A stretch of DNA of 5,169 nt from an uncultured Prevotellaceae bacterium. Lineage in GTDB: Bacteria; Bacteroidota; Bacteroidia; Bacteroidales; Bacteroidaceae. The notes below the pieces were generated by a model, which was given only the letters and a program-made list of their open reading frames with translations, had not been told where the DNA came from and did not search any database. The stretch is from the NCBI GenBank assembly GCA_946644025.1, contig CAMPCG010000227.1, forward strand, positions 1 to 5,169, read 5' to 3'. This document shows positions 1 through 4,853 of this stretch, one piece after another (the stretch's first letter is position 1; each line of letters opens with the position of its first letter). The translations under genes and the position numbers were made by a program.

Positions 1-74
1 GGAGGCATATAGCTCATATCTTCATCACGGTATTGACCCACACATATTCTTGTAGAACCTTCTGATTGAGTCCT
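1..74. other. Left-edge sequence without a supported gene
   Basis: No start-to-stop gene is visible here. The + strand frames run in from the left edge and stop at 10-12, 53-55 and 63-65, so any of them could be the last codons of an upstream gene. None shows the GC-rich third positions of the genes in this window, so the short tail ending at 12 followed by an untranslated trailer is as plausible as the others. One minus-strand frame is open to the left edge and includes in-frame ATG codons, but it has no promoter box or codon signal in its favour. The hairpin just downstream (75-118) fits best with a + strand gene ending near or before this stretch. Confidence 0.3.
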
Positions 75-118
75 CGACACCCGCCCGAAAGCCAATTGTT
101 CGCTTTCGGGCGGTGTCG
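75..118 (+). terminator. GC-rich hairpin, probable terminator of an upstream gene
   Basis: Arms 75-92 and 102-118 are complementary over 17 pairs with one bulged C in the left arm, around a 9-base loop (93-101). The stem core is CCGCCCGAAAGC paired with GCTTTCGGGCGG. No T-run follows, which is common for Bacteroidetes candidates but weakens the terminator call. It lies 80 bases before the glycosyltransferase start and upstream of that gene's promoter box, so it probably insulates the gene from transcription entering from the left. Confidence 0.55.
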
Positions 119-146
119 TAGTTAAATGGAGTTAAACTTGCGGGTC

Positions 147-158
147 TTTTGCGCAAAA
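147..158. promoter_or_regulatory. 12-bp perfect palindrome in the glycosyltransferase promoter
   Basis: TTTTGCGCAAAA is its own reverse complement and ends 5 bases before the TACCTTTG promoter box, inside the interval between the -33 and -7 elements. A palindrome there could be an operator whose occupancy blocks RNA polymerase. A 12-bp palindrome made of a T-run and an A-run can also occur by chance, so the call rests on position only. Confidence 0.25.
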
Positions 159-163
159 ATAGC

Positions 164-171
164 TACCTTTG
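164..171 (+). promoter_or_regulatory. Bacteroidetes-type -7 promoter box (TACCTTTG)
   Basis: TACCTTTG matches the TAnnTTTG -7 consensus used by the Bacteroidetes primary sigma factor. Transcription would begin about 7 bases downstream, giving a leader of roughly 20 bases before the ATG at 199. A partner -33 element is weak: CTTG at 137-140 lies 23 bases upstream, somewhat further than the usual spacing of about 20. Because this box covers a TTG codon at 169 that is in frame with the gene, it argues against translation starting there. The promoter probably drives both the glycosyltransferase and the downstream lyase. Confidence 0.6.
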
Positions 172-198
172 CACCACCGCAAACCTAATCCTACGAAA

Positions 199-948
199 AT
201 GAACAGCGACAGCATCGTCATCATCCCCACTTACAACGAGAAAGAAAACATCGAGAAGATTATCCGCGCCGTCTTCGGCCTGGAGAAGTGCTTCCACATT
301 CTTGTCATCGACGACGGCTCGCCCGACGGCACCGCCGCCATCGTCAAGGACTTGATGGCCAAGGAGTTCGCCGACCGGCTCTTCATCGTGGAGCGCGCCG
401 GCAAGCTGGGCTTAGGCACGGCCTACATAGCCGGATTCCGCTGGGCGCTGGAGCGTGACTACCAGTACGTCTTCGAGATGGACGCCGACTTCAGCCACGA
501 CCCCAACGACCTGCCGCGGCTCTACAGCGCCTGCCGCGACGAGGGCTACGACCTGGCCATCGGCTCGCGCTACGTCAGCGGCGTGAACGTGGTGAACTGG
601 CCCATCGGGCGCGTGCTCATGAGCTATTTCGCGTCGAAATACGTCAAGATGGTCACCGGATTCCACATACACGACACCACCGCCGGCTTCAAGTGCTACC
701 GCCGCCAACTGCTGGAGACCATCGAGCTGGACAAGGTGCGATTCAAGGGCTACGGATTCCAGATAGAGATGAAGTTCACCGCCTGGAAGGTAGGCGCCCG
801 CATCAAGGAGGTGCCCGTGGTCTTCGTCAACCGCCGCGAGGGCACCAGCAAGATGTCGGGCGGCATCTTCGGCGAGGCATTCCTCGGCGTCATGCGACTG
901 CGCTGGGACGGCTGGACACGCAAATATCCCAAAATGAAACGCGCATAA
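199..948 (+). CDS. GT2 glycosyltransferase, polyprenol-phosphate mannose synthase (DPM1-like)
   Basis: The 249-residue product has the full motif set of the DPM1/Ppm1 branch of glycosyltransferase family 2: IPTYNE (9-14), DDGSPDG (38-44), the metal-binding EMDADFSHDP with D95 and D97 (93-102), GSRYVSG (122-128), TTAGFKCYRR (160-169), GYGFQIEM (184-191) and NRREGTSKMS (211-220). Family members transfer mannose from GDP-mannose to a polyprenyl phosphate on the cytoplasmic face of the inner membrane, supplying a lipid-linked donor for periplasmic mannosylation. The length is typical for the catalytic domain alone. I see no membrane segment, so it would be soluble or peripheral, like one-domain DPM1 proteins. 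The ATG at 199 is chosen over an in-frame TTG at 169 because the TTG lies inside the promoter box and the extra residues are not part of the fold. Sugar specificity is inferred: related GT2 enzymes use glucose or GlcNAc. In Bacteroides, mannose-containing protein O-glycosylation is known, so that is a reasonable sink. It sits 21 bases before the lyase gene and is probably co-transcribed with it. Confidence 0.88.
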   Translation: MNSDSIVIIPTYNEKENIEKIIRAVFGLEKCFHILVIDDGSPDGTAAIVKDLMAKEFADRLFIVERAGKLGLGTAYIAGFRWALERDYQYVFEMDADFSHDPNDLPRLYSACRDEGYDLAIGSRYVSGVNVVNWPIGRVLMSYFASKYVKMVTGFHIHDTTAGFKCYRRQLLETIELDKVRFKGYGFQIEMKFTAWKVGARIKEVPVVFVNRREGTSKMSGGIFGEAFLGVMRLRWDGWTRKYPKMKRA

Positions 949-969
949 AACTTCAAACTTAGACTCTAC

Positions 970-3576
970 ATGAAAAGACTACTGACCACCATCCTCACAC
1001 TCCTTACGCTGGCACTGACGACGGGCTTCGCCCAAGAACAGAACAGCCCCGCGACCCTGAAGCGCGGGCTTATGGCCCTGCACGTGTCGAGCGGAAACCT
1101 CGTCTCTTGGCGCGCACGAAAGTATGACACCCGCAACCACAAGTTCCTGCTATGGCGAGGAACCTCCGCCGACTCACAGACCTCGAAGGTGAACGGGGGC
1201 AACTTCATCATGGGAAAGACCAACATACTCGACACCGGAGGAAAGGCCGGCAACTACTACCGGCTGGAGGTGGTCGACGCCAGCGGACAGGTGGTGGAGA
1301 CGGAGGTGAGCGGACCCGCATGGGCCGACCAGACGCACTATATCACCCTGGAGGGCGGAGCACCCAAAGACCCCACATCGGCCAAGGCCAACTACACGCC
1401 CAACGACGCCAGCTACTGCGACATGGACGGCGACGGAGAGTATGAAATCATCCTCAAGTGGTCGCCCGACAACGAGAAGGACGCCGCCAAGAGCGGCACC
1501 ACATCGCCAGCCTTCTACTCCTGCTACAAGCTCGACGGCACACGGATGTGGATGATGCACACGGGCCACAACATGTTCAACTCGGCACACTCATCGCAGT
1601 TTATAGCATGGGACCTCGACGGCGACGGCTACGGAGAGTTCATGGTCAAGACGGCTCCCGGAGCCATCGACGGACAAGGGAAATACGTGCTCATGGCCGG
1701 CGACAGCCCCACGGCAAACTACAAGAACGGCAACGGCAAGCAGACCAGCGGGCCGGAGTACATCTCCGTGTTCGACGGAAGGACCGGGGCTGAGCTCAAG
1801 ACCATCAAGTACCACACGGCCTACAACGACGAGAGCACCACCTTCTGGGGTGACTCCAAGCAGAACCGCTCCGAGCGATACCTCGCCGCCATAGCCTGGC
1901 TCGACGGCGAAGACAAGAACCCCTCGGCCATCTTCGCACGAGGATACTACAGCGGATGCAAGATTGGCGCCTACGACTGGGACGGCGAGAACCTCACCCT
2001 GCGCTGGCTGCACCGGGGCGAGAGCGCCACGAAAGGCACGGTGACCTACGCCGACGGCACGGTGAAGAACCTCACGAAGACGGTCTACGGAGAGGGTGCA
2101 CACTGGATTTGCGTGGGCGACGTAGACGGAGACGGACGTCAGGAGATACACTACGGCTCGGGCGCACTCAAGCCCGACGGCACCACGCTCTACCGCACAG
2201 GCTACGGACACGGAGACGCCATGCACATGAGCGACTTCATACCCTCGCGCCCCGGCCTGGAGCTGTTCATGGTACACGAGGAGAGCCCCTACGGAGCCGA
2301 CCTGCGCGACGCCAAGACTGGAGCCAAGATATTCAGAGTAACCGCCGGCGACGACACCGGACGAGGCATCATGGCACACTTCAACCCTGAGTCGGAAGAT
2401 GCCTACTGGCAGTCGAGCGCCAGCGCCGCCCTCTACGACACCAACCAGAGCATCATACTCGACAACGTAAGCCACGGTGGCGGAGCGTCGCTCAACAACC
2501 GCATCTACTGGAACGGCACACTGGCCGACGACTACTACGACAAGTCGGTGCTGGAGTACTGGAACCCCACGGAGAAAGCCTTCTGGCGCATGCAGGTGAA
2601 CGGAGGAAACTACGTCGTAGGCAACGAGAACAACGGCTCGAAGCGCAACCCCTGCGTGCTCGGCGACCTGCTCGGCGACTGGCGAGAGGAAATCGTCACC
2701 TGGACACAGGCTGCCAACGGCGACTACCAGCTCATCATCAACGCCACCAACTACCAGACCGAGTACACACTGCCACACCTCATGGACGACTACCAGTACC
2801 GCGCACAGGTCATCAACCAGAACTGCTGCTACAACCAGCCGCCCCACCTGAGCTTCGACCCCCGCACGGAGAAAAGCATCGTGCACCCCACCATCGAGCT
2901 GGAGCCGCGAACGGAGGCCGCCAAGACAATGGGACGCTACTGGGGCTCGCTATTCACCACCTACGCCGTGACCATACCGGAGGACGTCAAGGCATGGGCC
3001 GTAAGCAACCGCTCCAACGACGGCAGCGACACGCTGAAGCTCACGAAACTGCCATCAGGGAAGATTATACCGGCCAACCGCACCATCATCTACTGCTCGG
3101 AGACCGACAGCCCGCGGTTCACGCCCACAACGCTGCCCAGCAACGTCACCGTGATGACATTCTATACAAAGGGATTCTACTGCGACTCGCTCGTACAAGA
3201 CGCCAACGACTACAGCTTCGTCTACGAGCTGCGCGACGGCGAGCGCGGACTGGGATTCTACCGCACTTACGGAAAGAAGGTCATTGCAGGAGGCACAGGC
3301 TTCGCCACCTTCGGCACGACATCAGCGCCCGGAGCCGAGAGCTACGTGCTCGGCGAACTCTATAACAGCCTGTGGAAGAACGTCGCCAAGAAGGGCGACG
3401 TAAACGGCGACGGAGCCGTCGACGTGGCCGACATCAGCGCTATCATCGACGTGATGGCCGGGGCCACTATTCCCGATGCGTCAGCAGCGGGCCGTGCCGA
3501 CGTCAACGGCGACAAGTCGGTCGACGTGGCCGACATCGCAGCCGTCATCGACATTATGGCGGGGGGAAATGAATAA
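970..3576 (+). CDS. Secreted PL11 rhamnogalacturonan lyase with C-terminal dockerin-like module
   Basis: This 868-residue protein cleaves the rhamnogalacturonan I backbone of pectin by beta-elimination, as polysaccharide lyase family 11 members (YesW/YesX of Bacillus) do. A signal peptide covers residues 1-21 (KR, hydrophobic LLTTILTLLTLAL, cut after GFA). No lipobox cysteine is visible, so it should be periplasmic or released rather than a lipoprotein. A beta-sandwich (about 25-125, LKRGLMALHVSSGNLVSWRA) precedes the beta-propeller. The propeller shows calcium-type loops at DMDGDGEYE (151-159), DLDGDGYGE (215-223) and DVDGDGRQE (384-392), plus NNGSK (554-558) and YNQPPH (621-626). By recollection of the YesW structure, the last two lie in segments lining the substrate cleft, with K558 and Y621 as key positions. 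PL11 enzymes are normally near 600 residues. The surplus is a beta-rich domain (about 655-785, containing IPAN at 700-703) and two EF-hand-like dockerin repeats (D810-D821 and D844-D855). Substrate type is firm from the family. Endo versus exo action cannot be told. No SusC/SusD or regulator gene is in view. Confidence 0.93.
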   Translation: MKRLLTTILTLLTLALTTGFAQEQNSPATLKRGLMALHVSSGNLVSWRARKYDTRNHKFLLWRGTSADSQTSKVNGGNFIMGKTNILDTGGKAGNYYRLEVVDASGQVVETEVSGPAWADQTHYITLEGGAPKDPTSAKANYTPNDASYCDMDGDGEYEIILKWSPDNEKDAAKSGTTSPAFYSCYKLDGTRMWMMHTGHNMFNSAHSSQFIAWDLDGDGYGEFMVKTAPGAIDGQGKYVLMAGDSPTANYKNGNGKQTSGPEYISVFDGRTGAELKTIKYHTAYNDESTTFWGDSKQNRSERYLAAIAWLDGEDKNPSAIFARGYYSGCKIGAYDWDGENLTLRWLHRGESATKGTVTYADGTVKNLTKTVYGEGAHWICVGDVDGDGRQEIHYGSGALKPDGTTLYRTGYGHGDAMHMSDFIPSRPGLELFMVHEESPYGADLRDAKTGAKIFRVTAGDDTGRGIMAHFNPESEDAYWQSSASAALYDTNQSIILDNVSHGGGASLNNRIYWNGTLADDYYDKSVLEYWNPTEKAFWRMQVNGGNYVVGNENNGSKRNPCVLGDLLGDWREEIVTWTQAANGDYQLIINATNYQTEYTLPHLMDDYQYRAQVINQNCCYNQPPHLSFDPRTEKSIVHPTIELEPRTEAAKTMGRYWGSLFTTYAVTIPEDVKAWAVSNRSNDGSDTLKLTKLPSGKIIPANRTIIYCSETDSPRFTPTTLPSNVTVMTFYTKGFYCDSLVQDANDYSFVYELRDGERGLGFYRTYGKKVIAGGTGFATFGTTSAPGAESYVLGELYNSLWKNVAKKGDVNGDGAVDVADISAIIDVMAGATIPDASAAGRADVNGDKSVDVADIAAVIDIMAGGNE

Positions 3577-3620
3577 GGAAGTGAAAGGGAAGTGAAAGGG
3601 AAGTGAAGGGGGAGTGAAAG
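3577..3620 (+). repeat. Four 11-bp tandem units, consensus GGAAGTGAAAG
   Basis: Units lie at 3577-3587, 3588-3598, 3599-3609 and 3610-3620. The first two are identical GGAAGTGAAAG, the third is GGAAGTGAAGG and the fourth is GGGAGTGAAAG. G-runs at 3588-3590, 3598-3600, 3608-3612 and 3620-3622 are separated by exactly 7 bases each, so this strand just meets the G3+N1-7 rule for a possible G-quadruplex. It would form the immediate 3' untranslated region of the lyase mRNA. Confidence 0.85.
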
Positions 3621-3708
3621 GGACAATAGTTTCTGCCGTGATAAGAGCGCAAGAACTATTGTCCCTTTCACTCCCCCTTCACTCCCCCTTCACTCCCCCT
3701 TCATTCCC
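3577..3708. terminator. Long inverted repeat between convergent genes, probable two-way terminator
   Basis: The left arm (3577-3631) starts directly after the lyase stop codon. The right arm (3654-3708) mirrors it across a 22-base loop (3632-3653). The inner 22 pairs are perfect: GGGAGTGAAAG then GGACAATAGTT on the left, and AACTATTGTCC then CTTTCACTCCC on the right. The outer 33 pairs contain six differences. In RNA from the nadC side five of those six become G-U wobbles, whereas in RNA from the lyase side five are A-C mismatches, so the stem is stronger in the nadC-sense transcript. No U-tract follows on either side. Its place between two converging genes makes a shared transcription stop the simplest role. 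Confidence 0.6.
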
Positions 3709-3732
3709 CCTTCACTCCCCCTTCACTCCCCC
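3665..3732 (-). repeat. Six 11-bp tandem units, consensus CCTTCACTCCC on the + strand
   Basis: Units begin at 3665, 3676, 3687, 3698, 3709 and 3720. The first is CTTTCACTCCC, the fourth CCTTCATTCCC, and the other four are identical CCTTCACTCCC. A short CCTCC remnant follows. Read on the minus strand, this gives six G5 tracts (3728-3732, 3717-3721, 3706-3710, 3695-3699, 3684-3688, 3673-3677) with 6-base spacers, beginning 10 bases after the nadC stop codon. It is the inverted counterpart of the array at 3577-3620 but with two more units and more uniform copies. Confidence 0.9.
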
Positions 3733-3742
3733 TCCTCTTAAA

Positions 3743-4597
3743 CTAACACGCCTTGAAGCTCATGTCAAGGCCCTTCACGCTGTGGGTCAGCGCGCCCACG
3801 GAGACGAAGTCCACGCCCTGCTCGGCATAGTCGCGGATGGTGTCGAAGGTGATGCCGCCGCTCGACTCCGTCTCGTAGCGGTGGTCAATCATCTTGACAG
3901 CCCGGCCCGTGTCGCTGACGGAGAAGTTGTCGAGCATGATGCGGTCCACGCCGCCATGGTCGAGCACCTGCTGCAGCTCGTCGAACGAGCGCACCTCAAT
4001 CTCAATCTTCAGCTTCAGGCCCTTCTCCTCCAGGTACTTGTGGCAGCGGTCGATGGCGTTGGTGATGCCGCCGGCGAAGTCCACGTGGTTGTCCTTGAGC
4101 AGAATCATGTCGAAGAGGCCTATGCGGTGGTTCGTACCCCCGCCAATCTTCACGGCCTGCTTCTCCAGCATACGCATTCCCGGCGTGGTCTTGCGGGTGT
4201 CGAGCACGCGGGTGCCCGTTCCCTCAAGGCGCTTCACGTAGCGGGCCGTCATGGTGGCTATGCCGCTCATGCGCTGCATGATGTTCAGCATGAGGCGCTC
4301 CGTCTGCAGCAGCGAGCGCACACGGCCCGACACCACCATGGCCACGTCGCCAGGCACGACGTGAGAGCCGTCGCCCATGAGTACCTCCACCTGCATCTCG
4401 GGGTCGAAGCGGCGGAACACTTCCTTGGCCACCTCAACGCCGGCCAGGATGCCCTCCTCCTTGATGAGCAGCCGCGAACGGCCCATCGCATCCTCGGGGA
4501 TGCAGCATAGCGTGGTGTGGTCGCCGTCGCCGATGTCCTCGGCGAAAGACAGGTCAATGAGCCTGTCGGTCAATTCTCTGATTTCTTTCTCGCTCAT
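3743..4597 (-). CDS. nadC: Quinolinate phosphoribosyltransferase (nicotinate-nucleotide pyrophosphorylase, carboxylating)
   Basis: This cytoplasmic enzyme condenses quinolinate with PRPP to give nicotinate mononucleotide, CO2 and pyrophosphate, the last step specific to de novo NAD synthesis. The 284-residue length is normal for the family. The N-terminal alpha/beta part carries AEDIGDGDHT (19-28) and KEEGILAGVEVA (46-57). The helical segment QTERLMLNIMQRMSGIAT (98-115) is diagnostic. The barrel that follows holds LDTRKTTPGMR (132-142), KIGGGTNHRIGL (150-161), LLKDNH (166-171), IEIEV (198-202), IMLDNF (220-225), ESSGGI (244-249) and the phosphate-binding SVGALTHS (266-273). The charged residues expected at the active site are all present: R101, R135, K136, H157, R158, K168, E201, D223. 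The ATG at 4597 gives the expected N-terminus. Transcription converges on the lyase gene from the right. The usual partners nadA and nadB are not in the window, so the gene may be monocistronic here. Confidence 0.96.
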   Translation of the reverse strand: MSEKEIRELTDRLIDLSFAEDIGDGDHTTLCCIPEDAMGRSRLLIKEEGILAGVEVAKEVFRRFDPEMQVEVLMGDGSHVVPGDVAMVVSGRVRSLLQTERLMLNIMQRMSGIATMTARYVKRLEGTGTRVLDTRKTTPGMRMLEKQAVKIGGGTNHRIGLFDMILLKDNHVDFAGGITNAIDRCHKYLEEKGLKLKIEIEVRSFDELQQVLDHGGVDRIMLDNFSVSDTGRAVKMIDHRYETESSGGITFDTIRDYAEQGVDFVSVGALTHSVKGLDMSFKAC

Positions 4598-4633
4598 AGA
4601 TTGTTCGTTTTTAGCAAGTTCTATATATGCAGT

Positions 4634-4697
4634 AGGAGGCGACGTGTCTCACGTCGCAACAATCTGCTGGATTGCGACGTGAGACGCGTCGCCTCCT
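4634..4697. repeat. Nested palindrome in the nadC leader
   Basis: Arms 4634-4659 and 4672-4697 are complementary over 26 positions with one exception (T4645 opposite G4686), around a 12-base loop (4660-4671). Each arm is itself an inverted repeat: GCGACGT-GTCTC-ACGTCGC at 4639-4657 and GCGACGT-GAGAC-GCGTCGC at 4674-4692. The DNA or RNA can therefore fold as one long hairpin or two small ones. If nadC starts from the promoter box at 4710-4717, the whole element lies in its roughly 105-base untranslated leader, with an AGGAGG buried in the stem far from the start codon. It may instead be a dispersed REP-like or MITE-like repeat that landed between the divergent genes. It has no coding capacity. 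Confidence 0.8.
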
Positions 4698-4709
4698 ATT
4701 TGTCGACTG

Positions 4710-4717
4710 CAAAAATA
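4710..4717 (-). promoter_or_regulatory. Bacteroidetes-type -7 promoter box for nadC (TATTTTTG)
   Basis: Read on the minus strand, this is TATTTTTG, an exact TAnnTTTG match. Transcription would start near 4703, about 105 bases before the nadC ATG, so the mRNA would open with the nested palindrome. The nearest TTTG that could serve as a -33 element (4743-4746 on the minus strand) is 25 bases away, longer than usual. The region is AT-rich, so a chance match is possible. Confidence 0.45.
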
Positions 4718-4755
4718 AAGCTTTTATCTGACTTAGACGTACCAAACATAGCGAA

Positions 4756-4772
4756 ATATTGTTAAACAATAT
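4756..4772. promoter_or_regulatory. 17-bp operator-like palindrome between divergent promoters
   Basis: ATATTGTT-A-AACAATAT is a perfect inverted repeat with 8-bp arms and a single central base. It lies between the nadC and flotillin promoter boxes, its centre about 61 bases upstream of the expected nadC start and about 55 upstream of the expected flotillin start. Those positions suit an activator bound by a dimer. Which regulator would bind is unknown. Confidence 0.4.
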
Positions 4773-4780
4773 GCAAATGT

Positions 4781-4812
4781 CTTGGCCGTTCGGAGTTTTT
4801 AGCGTAAATTTG
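4781..4812 (+). promoter_or_regulatory. Promoter of the flotillin-like gene
   Basis: The -7 box TAAATTTG (4805-4812) matches TAnnTTTG exactly, and CTTG at 4781-4784 lies 20 bases upstream, the normal distance for a Bacteroidetes -33 element. The expected start is near 4819, leaving a leader of about 35 bases that is AT-rich and contains AACCATTA twice (4831-4838 and 4841-4848). This is the best-formed promoter in the window. Confidence 0.7.
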
Positions 4813-4853
4813 TTTCCGAAATTTGTGTTTAACCATTAATAACCATTACAGCT

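Noticed and set aside
1..120. tRNA gene at the left edge
   Set aside because: The only strong pairing is a single hairpin at 75-118. There is no cloverleaf, T-loop GTTCGA-type motif or CCA end.
169..198. Ten-residue upstream extension of the glycosyltransferase from a TTG start
   Set aside because: The TTG codon is part of the TACCTTTG promoter box, so it would lie upstream of the expected transcript start. The family fold begins right after the ATG at 199.
949..969. Separate promoter for the lyase gene
   Set aside because: The 21-base gap contains no TAnnTTTG box, so I treated the lyase as co-transcribed with the glycosyltransferase. A promoter within the upstream gene cannot be excluded.
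1591..2886. Long open frame of 431 codons on the minus strand
   Set aside because: It lies wholly inside the lyase gene, is rich in Val/Ala/Gly as expected for the antisense of GC-rich codons, and shows no domain motif. It is a shadow of the + strand gene.
3360..3671. Minus-strand frame of 103 codons across the lyase end and repeat
   Set aside because: It is composed of translated repeat units and the antisense of the dockerin-like module, with no independent evidence of coding.
3577..3732. CRISPR array
   Set aside because: The repeated unit is 11 bp with no unique spacers between copies, and the two arrays are in opposite orientation. This is a tandem minisatellite in an inverted arrangement.
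3614..4510. Open frame of 298 codons on the + strand starting inside the inverted repeat
   Set aside because: Its first residues are translated repeat units (LSLPLHSPFTPP) and the rest is antisense to nadC, whose motifs are unmistakable. It has no promoter box of its own.
4634..4697. Insertion-sequence remnant with terminal inverted repeats
   Set aside because: The inverted arms are separated by only 12 bases, no transposase fragment is present, and no clear target-site duplication flanks the element. A MITE or REP-like origin remains possible but is unproven.
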